Part shown: positions 22,046 to 39,300 of the stretch, one piece after another
Numbering within the stretch: position 1 is the first letter of the stretch
Layout: every line of letters starts with the position of its first letter
Assembly: GCA_015183035.1 (NCBI GenBank)
Contig: JACZZP010000008.1
Span: forward strand, 1,798,001-1,862,000
From: Meloidogyne chitwoodi
Taxonomy: Eukaryota; Nematoda; Chromadorea; Rhabditida; Meloidogynidae
Reading direction: 5' to 3'
DNA: 64,000 nucleotides
The notes under the pieces: generated by a model
Database searches by the model: none
The model's input: the letters and a program-made list of their open reading frames with translations, nothing else
What the model was told of the DNA's origin: nothing
Program-made: the position numbers and the translations under genes

Positions 22046-22640
22046 AGGGACACGCCCGAATAGTCGCCGGCCGAAAAGTCGCGACCGAAAGCGACCGAAA
22101 AGTCGCCAGCCGAAAAGGCGCGACTGCCTATACTTATGTAAACTTAATTCTACCAACAAAAACATTAATAATAAATTTTTAAATAATAACTTTTATTCAA
22201 TAGGGTGGTTGTCAGTCACTTTGTTGAAACTAAACACTTTGTTGTAGTTAAAAAAATTTAAAAAACTCAAAATATGGTAGTCAGTCACTTTTTAAAACTG
22301 AACAAGGATTTATATACATGTTGTAAAAATATAGAATGAATTACAAAAAAAAGATTTAAGAATATTTACATTAGTCGTTTCTATAATGGAATAAGAAAAA
22401 AATTAAAAAAGCTTATATTAAATTGCGCCTTTTCGGCCGGCGACTATTTGGCCTCGCGCCTTTTCGGCCGGCGACTTTTCGGTCGCGACTTTTCGGCCGG
22501 CGACTATTCGGGCTGTACCCTTCTGAAAAGGCGCCGACCGAAAAGGCGCATGTATTCTCTCGCTTCTTTTTTATCTCTAATTCTCTTCATTAGATATACT
22601 ATTGCGCGCTTAATCGGCCGGCGCCTTTTCGGGCTGTACC
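22046..22640. mobile_element. GC-rich inverted-repeat island (CGGCCGGCGACTTTTCGG family)
   Basis: Three GC-rich blocks lie in otherwise AT-rich DNA: 22046-22129, 22423-22552 and 22603-22640. The first reads CGAATAGTCGCCGGCCGAAA and the second is its inverse (TTTCGGCCGGCGACTATTCG), so the pair bound an element of about 475 bp. Within each block short units built on GGCCGGCGMCTTTTC and GGTCGCGACTTTT are tandemly repeated. The second and third blocks share the end GGGCTGTACC. The spacer holds a direct repeat of GTCAGTCACTTT (at about 22211 and 22280). The open frames across the blocks (Arg/Pro-rich) are by-products of the repeat. Confidence 0.7.
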
Positions 22641-22793
22641 AATACATAAATATTTTTATTTTTTATGATAACTATCTAATTCAAAGCTACGACGAGATTT
22701 TTTCCTATATAAATATTTTTTAGAATTTAGTTTTTTCAGTTTTATTCGGTTATTTTAATACTTTACTTATTTTCAAGCAATTTAACAATTTGT

Positions 22794-22810
22794 CTATTTA
22801 GAGGCGGCAA
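22794..22810 (+). promoter_or_regulatory. Possible trans-splice acceptor for smc-3
   Basis: CTATTTAG ends at 22801, nine bases before the ATG of smc-3, with no upstream exon. This fits a spliced-leader addition site as used in nematodes. Confidence 0.5.
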
Positions 22811-28547
<5,737 letters not shown>

Positions 28548-30403
28548 ATTTACTTTTTTAATATTTTTTATTTTAACAATTTTAACATTTTTTTGTTTTA
28601 TCAATTTTGCTAAAAAGGTGAAAGTTATTTTTTCTTTTTAAAAAAAAATAATTAAAATTATTTTGAGGTTTTTCACAATATAAAATTAAAAAAACACCTT
28701 TTTCTTCTTTAAAATAAATTTAAAAAAATTAAATGAATCTCTTAAATATTTGTTGTATTTATTTTACTTAAATATTATTACTTTATTACATTTTGAAAAA
28801 TAAAAATATTATTATATTTTGTTTTATTTTTATTTAAATTATATTTATTTATTTATTGGTATATATATTATTTTTTTAATTTAATTAAATTCTTTTTTTA
28901 TATGTGGAACTTTTAATACGATTTATTATTTTCTTTTTTTTTTCTAAAAATTTAATTCAAATTAAAAAAAAAATATAAATTTTTTAAATAAATTTAATTA
29001 TTATTTTCTAAATAATAATTTAACATTTTCCCATTCAAAAAATTATTATTGGGAATTTTCTTTTTTTTATTTATTTATTCTGACTAATTAATATATCACA
29101 CCATTTTTATATAATTATTATTTTTTTATAATTTTAGATAATTTTATTTATTTATTTTTTTAAATTCCCTCAATAATTTTGAGGGAATTTTTGTGTAAAA
29201 AATTATATATTTTTACAAAATCAATTTTATATTTTTTTGTGTTTTTTTGTTAAACACAAATTAAATATTTTTTTCTTTTATTCTTATTTTAATCAATCAT
29301 TTTATTTTAATATTACAAAAAAAGATTAAGGGAAAGAAAATTTAATGTTTTTTAATTTTTTAATTTTGTGTTGATTTTTAATATATTTAGAATTATTTAA
29401 AAATAATTAATATTTTAAATAAAATTAAATTTCCCAAAATTATGAATTCTACACGTTCCTCTTCTATTAATAACCAAACAACAACACAACAATTAAATGG
29501 TGATTTATTATTAATTAATTTTACTTGAGAAAATATTTTATTTATTTTTTATGGGAAAATTAATTTAAATAAATTAATTAAATTATATATTAATTTAATT
29601 TTTTTAATTTTTAAATAATAAGAAATCTTTTCTTTTTTCTAAAAAAATAATTATTATTTTTAGTACTTAGCTATCCAATTTTTAATAATTTGGAAACAAA
29701 ATTAATTAATTTATTTATTAAATAAATTTTTGTTAAATAAAAATAATTAAATCTTTCCGGTAAATGTCCAGTTGATGTCCCACCTGTCCGCAAAGAGAAT
29801 TCGCTCTTTTCTTTCCTTCTCTTGCATTTTTGGAGTTAGGAGAAGTGCACGCTTATTTTTCCTTCTCCGCTATAATATGCCTTTTGGCACTTTGAAAGAA
29901 AGGGATAAAATAATTAAAATTAATTAATAATAATTCGAATACTCAACAGATCGAGGCTTTTTGGAATAGATTAAGATTCAGAATTGTCCATCAGATAAAG
30001 CATTACAGAAACTGAATTACCTAATTATTTGTCCTTTTACTGGTTCTTATCCCTTCATTATAACCCATAAAGGTTGTTATCTACCTGATCTTCTAGAAAT
30101 ATATTTTAGAATTTTTTCCCAAATTTATGTTCTTTGATTATTAATCTTTGTTCACTTTATTATTAATTAATTTTAATTATTTTATCCCTTTCTTTCAAAG
30201 TGCCAAAAGGCATATTATAGCGGAGAAGGAAAAATAAGCGTGCACTTCTCCTAACTCCAAAAATGCAAGAGAAGGAAAGAAAAGAGCGAATTCTCTTTGC
30301 GGACAGGTGGGACATCAACTGGACATTTACCAATCTTTCCTTTTTTAAATTTAAATTTTTTAAATAAAAATTATTATAATTTTTATGTAAAAAACAACTA
30401 ATA
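28548..30403. other. Intergenic: smc-3 3' region, MITE, upstream of sphingosine kinase
   Basis: T-rich DNA follows the smc-3 stop. A palindrome TCCCTCAATAATTTTGAGGGA lies at about 29166, a possible 3'-end hairpin. A 28-codon open frame starts at 29442 (Ser/Thr/Gln/Asn rich) and could be a leader exon, but no matching acceptor joins it to the next gene. The rest is the MITE at 29759-30331. Confidence 0.5.
29759..30331. mobile_element. 573-bp Mutator-like MITE with 9-bp target duplication
   Basis: Terminal inverted repeats of about 170 bp that are nearly identical, beginning GGTAAATGTCCAGTTGATGT and including GGAGAAGTGCACGCTTA and GCCTTTTGGCACTTTGAAAG. The flanks carry the direct repeat AATCTTTCC (29750-29758 and 30332-30340). 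Long terminal repeats with a 9-bp duplication are characteristic of Mutator-like elements. The core of about 230 bp has no coding capacity. The arms are so alike that insertion or amplification is probably recent. Confidence 0.88.
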
Positions 30404-32981
30404 ATGTTTTCAAATTCTTCAACAAAGTTTCAATGTGAATTACTTCTTTTATCATCTTCATTAAATAATAATAAATTAAAAAAACAAAAAACTTTTTTAT
30501 TTTCTTCTCAAAATTATTTTCTTCCAATTTTTTTATCTGTTGATAATGAAAAAAATAATAATATTTTAAAAATATTTCCAGAAGATATAATTTATGCTAA
30601 TTGTTCTTGTTTAAAATCAGGTAATTCTTTGGGGGAATTTTTATATATTTTGAATTTATTTGAGATTTGGCATTTCGTAATGTGATATTTTAAATATTTT
30701 TAAAGTTAGATATTTTGAAAAGTTGACATTTTGAAAATTATTTTACGAGACCCCGATTTTTAAATCTCGAGACTTTTTGAATTCCTTCGCTTTCCTTTGT
30801 ATTTTAAAATAACAAAATAAACACAAAAAACTGAAATAACTAGATCATTTCATCATACTACAAGATAAACATTTCTAAAGAACAAAACAAAAACTTAATA
30901 AACATAAACAAACTTATGTAACAAAATAATTGGTCAAACTCTTCTCAATTATATAATAAGATTTTTAAATATTTAATTAGAAGGTGAAACATCTCACTTT
31001 TTGCTAGTTGCATATCCTCTTTACCAAGAAAACTTTAAAAGTGAAGAAAAGCGCAGAATACGGTTAGTTGCTAAACTGTCTCTATTGCTTTACAACAATA
31101 TTGAAATTGATACCTCTATAGCTAATATATTTGAAAATGCTTTTTATGAATGGTTTAATGGAACAAATTCCATAGGTTTTTTAAAGTTTTTATTAAAATA
31201 TTTTTTCTTTTAAATTTTCAGTCCATAACAATCGTTTAATATCTTCAAATGTGTTTCGTCGAATACTTGTTTTTCTCAATCCTTTTAGTGGACAAAAACA
31301 AGCTTTACAGCTTTGGAAAAATGAAGTAGAAATATTCTGGAGAGAAGCTGGTTTTCAACTTGAAGTAATTGTTACAGATCGGCCTTTTCATGCAACTCAG
31401 TTAGCAGAACAAATTTGTTTGGATAAAGTGGATATGTTAGCACTTGGAGGGTAAAGGAAATTTAAGTTTTATTTAGAAATAAAAATCACAGAATTTAATA
31501 TTTATTTTCAGAGGTGATGGACTTGTTTCAGAAGTACTTCACGGTCTTTGTGCTAGAACTGATCATGAACTTGCTCTTCGTCTTCCAATTTTGCATTTAC
31601 CAATGGGCACAGGAAATGCATTAGCTGCATCATTGGCATATCAAGCAAAGTTTGAAAATTAATTTATAATTTTTAATTAATCAGAAATTTTACCTAACAG
31701 TGAACCTTTCCCTCCACGTGGCTCTTTTTGTCAACAAATGGCTTTAATGGCTATTAAACCAACTTTAAATCGTTTATGTCTTTATCGAGTAGATATTGAA
31801 GATGGTAGAAGAAAAGGAGAAAATAAAAATGACAATCAATGCAGAATAATGTTTCTTTCTTTAAGCTGGGGACTTATGGCAGATATAGGTTTGTTTTGAT
31901 TATAAAATTTAAAAAAACCACAATTTTGTACTTTTAATTTTTTAATTTATTCAGATATTGCAAGTGAACGTTTTCGATTTCTTGGCATGCTTCGACTTCA
32001 TTTAGAAGCCTTTCTTCGTGTAGCATTTCTTCCTTGGGTGGCACGTTACAGGGCACGAATATCTTATTTACCCCTACCTGAAGGACGTTTACTTGATAAT
32101 ATTATGGCTAAGTTGAGAATGAGAGTGAAAGAGGGAAATCAGCAAGAATTTGGAAAAATAGAAGAGAATTTTGAACAAATAATTAGAGGAATTGAGGTAT
32201 ATTTAAATTTAAATATAATTTGGTTTTTGGTGATAGATAACCTTTGTTTTAAAAATTAATATTTTCAACAGATGCCTCCTCTTGACCAACCCGTCCCCTC
32301 TACTTGGAAAACAATTGAAGGTTTTAATTTTTTTAATTATAATTAATGTTTGAATTTTAGGAGAATTTTGTTTTGTTCATATTTCTGCTCTTTCTCATAT
32401 TGGCTCAGATCTTCCATATATTCCTAGTGCAAAACTTGATGAACCTATACTTTTTCTTACTTTTGTTCAATGGGAAAAAATAGTGAATAGATTTCATATG
32501 GCAAAAATATTACTTAGGTTTATTAAAACTTTTTTTAAAATTTATATTTTTTATTTTTAAGCATTGATTCAAGCGCTCATTTGGATGATTCTGCATTTGA
32601 GGTTAAATAAATATTATAAAACTTTTTGGGGACCTAAACAAAGAATGTATGGGATTATTTTTCTAGGGAAAAAATAAATTAATGAAAACTTCTTTTTGGG
32701 ATATTTATTAAATATTTTAGATAATCCCTGTTCTTGCTTGCCGTGTTAATCCAGAGAAGGGTGCTGGTGGTTGGTTGGCATTGGATGGTGAAGCTGTAAC
32801 TTCGACTAAAACAACATGTAACGATGAAATTGAGGCATATCTTTTTTTAATAATTTAGATTAAGTTGATAAAAAATACTCTTTTTAATATAAGAAATTAT
32901 TTTTAGCACCCCTCAATGTCTTTCCAAGTTGGCCCAAGCGATTACAGTAATGCAACGGTTGTTGGACGTCAGAGAAGATGA
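30404..32981 (+). CDS. sphk-1: Sphingosine kinase
   Basis: Lipid kinase that converts sphingosine to sphingosine-1-phosphate. Exons start at 30404, 30981, 31222, 31512, 31701, about 31955 and on to about 32907; about 590 residues. The diacylglycerol-kinase catalytic fold begins RRILVFLNPFSGQKQALQLW. The nucleotide loop is GGGDGLVSEVLHGL (usually SGDGL). LPMGTGNALAASLAY matches the LPAGSGNALAAS motif, and GWLALDGEAV the conserved C-terminal DGE strand. The N-terminal 100 residues are Asn/Ser rich and poorly conserved. The last junction is odd: after NDEIE a GT donor is lacking, and a GC-AG intron (GC at about 32836, acceptor before 32907) gives the end VGPSDYSNATVVGRQRR. If it is not spliced the protein stops at about 32859. 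VPS13 starts 356 bp downstream on the same strand. Confidence 0.9.
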
Positions 32982-33299
32982 AAACGAATTAAAAATTTTA
33001 AAAATATTATTGTAAATAAACTTATATTTTTGAAATGAAAATTTTCTAATTTTTATAAGTTAGCATATTACTTATTTATAAATTTAAGTTTTTATTGAGT
33101 AGGAAATGTAAAAAATAATATAAAATTTTATTATCAAACATTTAAACAAATCATAAAAATAAAAATCAATAAATATCATCGTTGCACTTTATTTATTTTC
33201 AATCCAATTTATACGCAAAAAAAATAAATGTTGAAATTTTACATAATACCTATCTTTCTTTTTATTTTCATATTTTTTCTTTCTGTTCTTTAAAAATAA

Positions 33300-33337
33300 T
33301 ATTTTCAGATTATTTATTAAACAACTATTTTTGTGTA
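33300..33337 (+). promoter_or_regulatory. Possible trans-splice acceptor for VPS13
   Basis: AATATTTTCAG ends at 33308, 29 bases before the VPS13 ATG, and no upstream exon is visible. The distance of about 330 bp from the sphingosine kinase stop would suit either an independent promoter or an operon. Confidence 0.45.
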
Positions 33338-36300
33338 ATGGTTTTTGAAAACGTTGTTGCAGATTTACTCAATCGTTTTTTGGGTTCTTACATCGATAAT
33401 CTTAATGCCTCACAATTAAATATTGGAATTTGGGGAGGTTTGAATTAAATAAAATTTAATTTTTTAACACAACATTTTTAAGGAGATGTTAAACTTAATA
33501 ATCTTGATATTAAAGAGACAGCATTAGATGATCTTGATCTTCCTGTTAGACTTAAATTTGGTTATGTTCAGAGTCTTGTACTTAAAATTCCTTGGAAATA
33601 TCTCTATACTGAGCCTACAATCGTTAACATAAGGTTTTTGTTTTAAAATTTAAATTATTTTATTTTGAATTACATTTAGTGAATTATTTATGATCATTGT
33701 TCCAAACCAAGGAATTGTCTATGACGAGCAAAAAGCAAAGAAAAATGAACAGGAAGCAAAGCAGAAAAAACTTGCCAGACTTGAAGAAAATAGACTTAGT
33801 TCAATAACTTTTTTTGAAACTTAATGATTTTTTCTTTTTAGAACAAAATGTTCAAAAAGACGATACATTTACGGAGAAACTTGTTGCACAAATTATTAAA
33901 AATCTTCAAATCCGAATTAAACGAGTCCATCTACGTTATGAAGATAAATTTTCAAATAGAGGACGTCCATTTGCTACTGGAGTGACACTTGATTCACTTA
34001 ATTTTCAGGTTATTTAAAACTTTAAAAAATTATTTGTCCATTTAAAACTTTTTTAATAAGTAGCTTCAATTTAAAAATATAATAACTCCTCTATTTTATT
34101 CTTTAAATTTATCCATTTCAGACAACTGATGAAAACTTTCAATTAACTGTACAAAAAGAAGCTGTTAAAATATTTTACAAGTTTGATTGAATTTTATAAA
34201 ATCAATAAAATTATTTTTAAGACTCGTCTCTATGAATCATTTAAGTATTTATTCAAATGCAGCATCTACTCTAATCTCTGATCTGATTGATAAAAAGCAA
34301 ATAACTAATGCACTGTGTAATTCTATTTCAACTGATTCTAATCGACCAGAAGGATATAAATATGGTTTGGTTTTGATTTTTACAAATGTTCTTATTAATT
34401 TTTATTTAGTACTTGAACCTTTATCATTAAATACAAAATTAAAATTAAATCAAAAACCTGAGACGGATGGGTCAGATTGGACAATTCCTAAAATTGACTT
34501 GATATTACAATTGGAAAAACTTGCTCTAGCAATTGGAAAATTTCAATATCAAGATTTTCTTTTATTTTTGGAGGCACAAGAACGATTTAATTTGTCAGCA
34601 CAATATTTCAAATATCGACCAAATCTAATAGAATATAAAAATCATTATAAGGAATGGTAAATTATATTTTATTAAAATAATTTTAATATTCTTTACTTCC
34701 TTTGAACATTTACTATTTATTTTTTAATTAAGGTGGAACTTTGCTTTTAATTGTATTATTAATGAACATGTCAAAAGACGTAGAAATAATTGGTCTTGGA
34801 AACGAATGAAGAGACACAGAAAAATGGTTAGAGATTATAAAGAAGCTTGGATAATATTTAGAACTGAAAAAAGTCCGGATGATTCTGCCAAGGAAACAAT
34901 TGAAGTTTTTTTTAAATTTATTTTTTAAAATTAAAACTTTAAAAGGAAGTTGAAGAAGAACTTGATGTTTTTAACCTTAATATTGCTCGTCAACAAGCAG
35001 AATTTGAAATTGATAGACGAGAAGATTTAATACGTGTTGAGGATCAAAAACAAGAAGGGTGGGTTGGTTGGGCAAAAAGTTGGTTTGTTGGTAGTGGAAA
35101 AAAGGCAGAAACAGAACATGGAGAATCTGATGCAAAAATTATGGAAAAAATAGATCAAGCAGTAACACCAGAAGAAAAACAACGTTTATTTGAAGCTATT
35201 GATTATCAAGTTGTTTTTTAAAAATATTTATTTAATTTTTTTATTTTTAGGAAAATACTCCACCAACCGATTATCCAAAACATTTTGTTGAAAATCGAAT
35301 AAATTTTAGTCTTTTATCAGTAGTTATTTCTTTAGAAAATGTTCTTGAAATGCGCTTTGCTGATTTAACTGCAAATTTGGATCATCGTCCTTCTGCTAAT
35401 GCCATCAAGTAATTTTTGTTTATTTATTAAGAGAGAAGAATAATTTAACATATTTTTAGATATATTTCTTGTATAAAATCTTTTGAAATGAATGCTTATC
35501 AAGAAAACCAAAAATCGCAGTCTATATTAAAAATGACTGATTCTAATAGACCATGGCTAAAAATGAAATTTGAAACAAATCCTTTAAATAATGATTTTGA
35601 CCAATTAGTTGAACTTCATGTAGCACCAATTATGCTTATGTATCATGCTCCAGCATTTAATAAAGCTTTGGATGTTTTTAAACCACCTGAAACTGTTCGA
35701 CTTCAACAATTAACTGCTTTGGCTATTGCAAGATATGAGGAGGTCAAAGTATGAAATTTTATTAAATTTTTAAAAAATTTTATATTTAAAGGCTCGTTCT
35801 ACAACAGCTTTGCAACATATGGTTGAACAAAAACGAAAATTAAAACTAGAAATTCAAATTGATCCTGCTACTATAGTATTGTGTTCTGGTGGTGTTTTTG
35901 ATGAAGGAAAGACTACTTTAGTTGCAGAATTGGGGCAACTTAATTTAAATACAAAGGCTCAATCACCAGAAAGAGCATATGAAAAGGTTTTGGATTTTTT
36001 AATATTTATTTTTAATTTTTTAGATTACTGACCTAAAATTAAAATCGTTAATGGCAAAAGCTTACGATAATTTTCAATTGAGCCTTTCACATGTACAATT
36101 GATTTTTGCCGATACTTTTAGGACGTGCATGAAAGCAAGGGCTGATAGATGTTCTCCATATCATTTGTTAAAACCTACAAATATGGTTATTGATGTTCTT
36201 CGTTCAACAATTGATGATCTACAATTGCCAATGTATTTTATTTTAAAATTAAATAAATAAAGGGGTTATTCCGCTTTTATTGTTTTTTTTTTTGAATTGA

Positions 36301-39300
36301 TGAATTAGTCAAAACAAAAAACCTTGTTAATTCTCTTGGAAGAAATACTAGTTTTTAGTTTTAACTTAAAAAAAATGTTTGACAGCTAATAAGTTTACAT
36401 ATTTCTTAGGATTCGCGTATTCGGAAATCTTCCGGATGTTGTTTTAATAGTTTCCGATGATCGTCTAGTTCAAATTCTCGAATTATTAAACAGCATTCCT
36501 AGACCTGAATTTGATGAAGAAGTTGTAGATTTATCTGCTCCAATTGAAGTTACAAAGTTGAGAGATCGTGCAAAAATGGTTGCAATTATGGAAGTTAGTG
36601 AATTGGATGAGAATATTTTAATAAAAGACCATGATGAAAATGAAGAAAATGATAATTCTGAAATTCAAGGTGATCTTAAGAAAAGCGACTCATCAGATTC
36701 GTCTGGTTTACAAAGAGAACGTCAAATACAATTTGATATTACTTTGAGTCTTAATGAGGTTTTTTTATTATTTTTTTAAGTTATTATTTTTATTGTTAGG
36801 TTGGTATTGTTGTGAACAAAAGAGATAAAGCATTTTTGAGGTTTTTTTTTATTCTTTTAATTTAATCTATTTTTAACTTCTTAGCGCTCATATACGTCGT
36901 CTTGGTTTTCATTTAACCAAAAGAATGTTTGATATGATTGCTAAAGCTCATTTAGGCTCTTTAACATTAGAAATGCCTCAAATTGATTCTTCGGGAAAAG
37001 TTCAAACAATTTGTCTTATTGATAATGAAATGCTCGAAGGAGATCATTTAATTGATATGGTTTATAAACAGGTTTATTTTTTAACTTTTATTTTTTTAAA
37101 TATTTTATGCTTGTATTTAGGCAACTGGTGAAAGTCCATCGTTTAAAACTGAATTTAATTCTAATGAACAGTCAATTAATTTTGTTTTTCAAATATTAAA
37201 TTTTAACCTTTACAAGGTTTATTCTTTATAATGATAACTATATTTAACTAAATTTTAGGATGTTTTGAATGATTTAAAAAATTTCAATGATCGTTTTCAA
37301 CGAAAACTGGCAAACATTAAACCACCTCAAATTGAACAGAATTCTCCACAGACGGGTGCTGTTTCAAGGCGTAGAACTCCTTCAATAAGTAGTCGTTCTC
37401 GTGAGGGTTCACTTGATAGAAAAACATCGGGAAAGAAACGTTCTACTTTTAAACCTGATAATGTTAGATTGATTAATAAAAAGAAATTTGTTTTTGATTT
37501 TCGAATGCATGAAATTGCAGCAAAACTTTATGCTCGACAAAATGATATTGCAGTTAGTTTTTTTTAAATCTTTTTTATAATTATAGAATATATATGTATA
37601 TAGGGTGGAATTGATCCAACAGAAAATTCTGATGCTATTCTTGAATTTTGCGCCTTAAATATTAGAAATTTTAAATTAAATGGAAGGATGGTAGATGATG
37701 GCTCAATGAATGCTGATATTAGTTTACAGGCCTTTACAATGGATGACCGAAGAAAAAATGCTACAATTCATCGGTTAATGGACAAAAAAGATACAAAATC
37801 AACAGATCAATTTGTAACAATTAAATACAGTCAAAATAGCCATGGAGATAAATTTGGTTAAATAATTATTTATTCTTTCATTTATTTTTTTTTTCAGTTG
37901 ATTTATTATCTTCAAAATTCTTTTTAATGTTAGCACCAGAATTTTTGGGTGTTCTTTCAACTTTTTTTATTTTAAAACCTGATGACGATGAGGATGATAG
38001 AAAAAATGGGCCTTCAGAACTTTTTCTTACACCAACTAATAATAATAATAGCAAATTAGCTTTATCTAAACAATATGTATCTACTAGTTCTATGGCTAAA
38101 CAAGCTTTAACAACAACAAAAGGTAATCCAGAACAATCAACTTTTGAACCTCCTGGGACTTTAACTTTAAATTGTAAAGTATATGCTATTGAGGTTAATA
38201 AATAATTTATTTTTTTATATTTAATAATTTAATTTTTAGATTATTTTAATTGAAGATTCGCTAAATCCTTCAGATTCTCAAGCTATTATTCTTTCTTTTG
38301 ATGCTTTATTGGATGCTAAAAATGTTTTTTATTTTTTTATTTTATAATTAATTTTTTTCAAGCTTAATGGTGTTCAAAAAATGGATGGTGGAATTCAGCA
38401 TTTTAAAATTTACAGCACTTATTTTGCTAAAGAAAAGAGACATTTAAGTAATTATCAAATTTTAAAAGAGGTTTTTTATTTATAGAAAAATTTTTAAATT
38501 TAATTTATTAGATGGACATTCGATTTAACGGATCAATTGATGATACAGAACATAGTCAAAATTTTTCTGTAAAAATAGATCAGGTTACTCTGCGAGTTAG
38601 CCCTTCAATTATTAGATTACTAAGTGCTGTAAGTGCACAATTCTCTGAACATCAAAGAAAGGTTACTTTTTTTTAAATTATTTTTATAAATTTTTTTAAA
38701 GGATCAAGAAGCAAAATCAGCTCGAGCAGTTTTACGAGAATATCAAGACTATTGGAAACCTCGGATAATTGAAAATGATAAATATTGGTGGTTTCAATTA
38801 GGAAATGAGTCTGGTGCTGATGAAATTGCAGAAGAAGTTGGTGAATCTACACAAATTGCTATTAGTCAAAAGGTTTATTTTTTATTACTTAGATTTATTT
38901 TTAATATGTTATAATTTTAAGGCTGATTTTTCTATTAAACAATTTATTGTCACAGTTGAAGCAGGAATGAAAGATTTTACACGTCCAATGATTTTATTGG
39001 AAAGTACAATGCTTGGATCAGCTAAAAATTGGTCTACTCAATTAATTGCGGTTTCTTTATTTAAAAATGAATTGAAAAATAAACTTCAAAATTTTTAGGA
39101 AGCAGAAACAAGACTTCAAATTTCATATTATAATGAAGCTTTTAATGTTTGGGAGCCTTTAATAGAGCCTGTTTTACATCAATATGAAGGATGGCAAAGT
39201 TGGAGACTTACACTTAAAGTTTGTTTTTTTTTAATTTTAATAATAATTATTTTTTTTTAAAGATAAGTTCACAATTAGAAGAAGACCAGAATTCACAGCA

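Noticed and set aside
22435..22723. Arg/Gly-rich frames across the GC-rich island
   Set aside because: They simply translate the repeated CGGCCGGCGACTTTT units and exist in several frames and on both strands.
29442..29525. Short Ser/Thr/Gln-rich open frame as first exon of sphingosine kinase
   Set aside because: It has a GT donor, but no acceptor in front of the sphingosine kinase ATG at 30404, which works as a start on its own.
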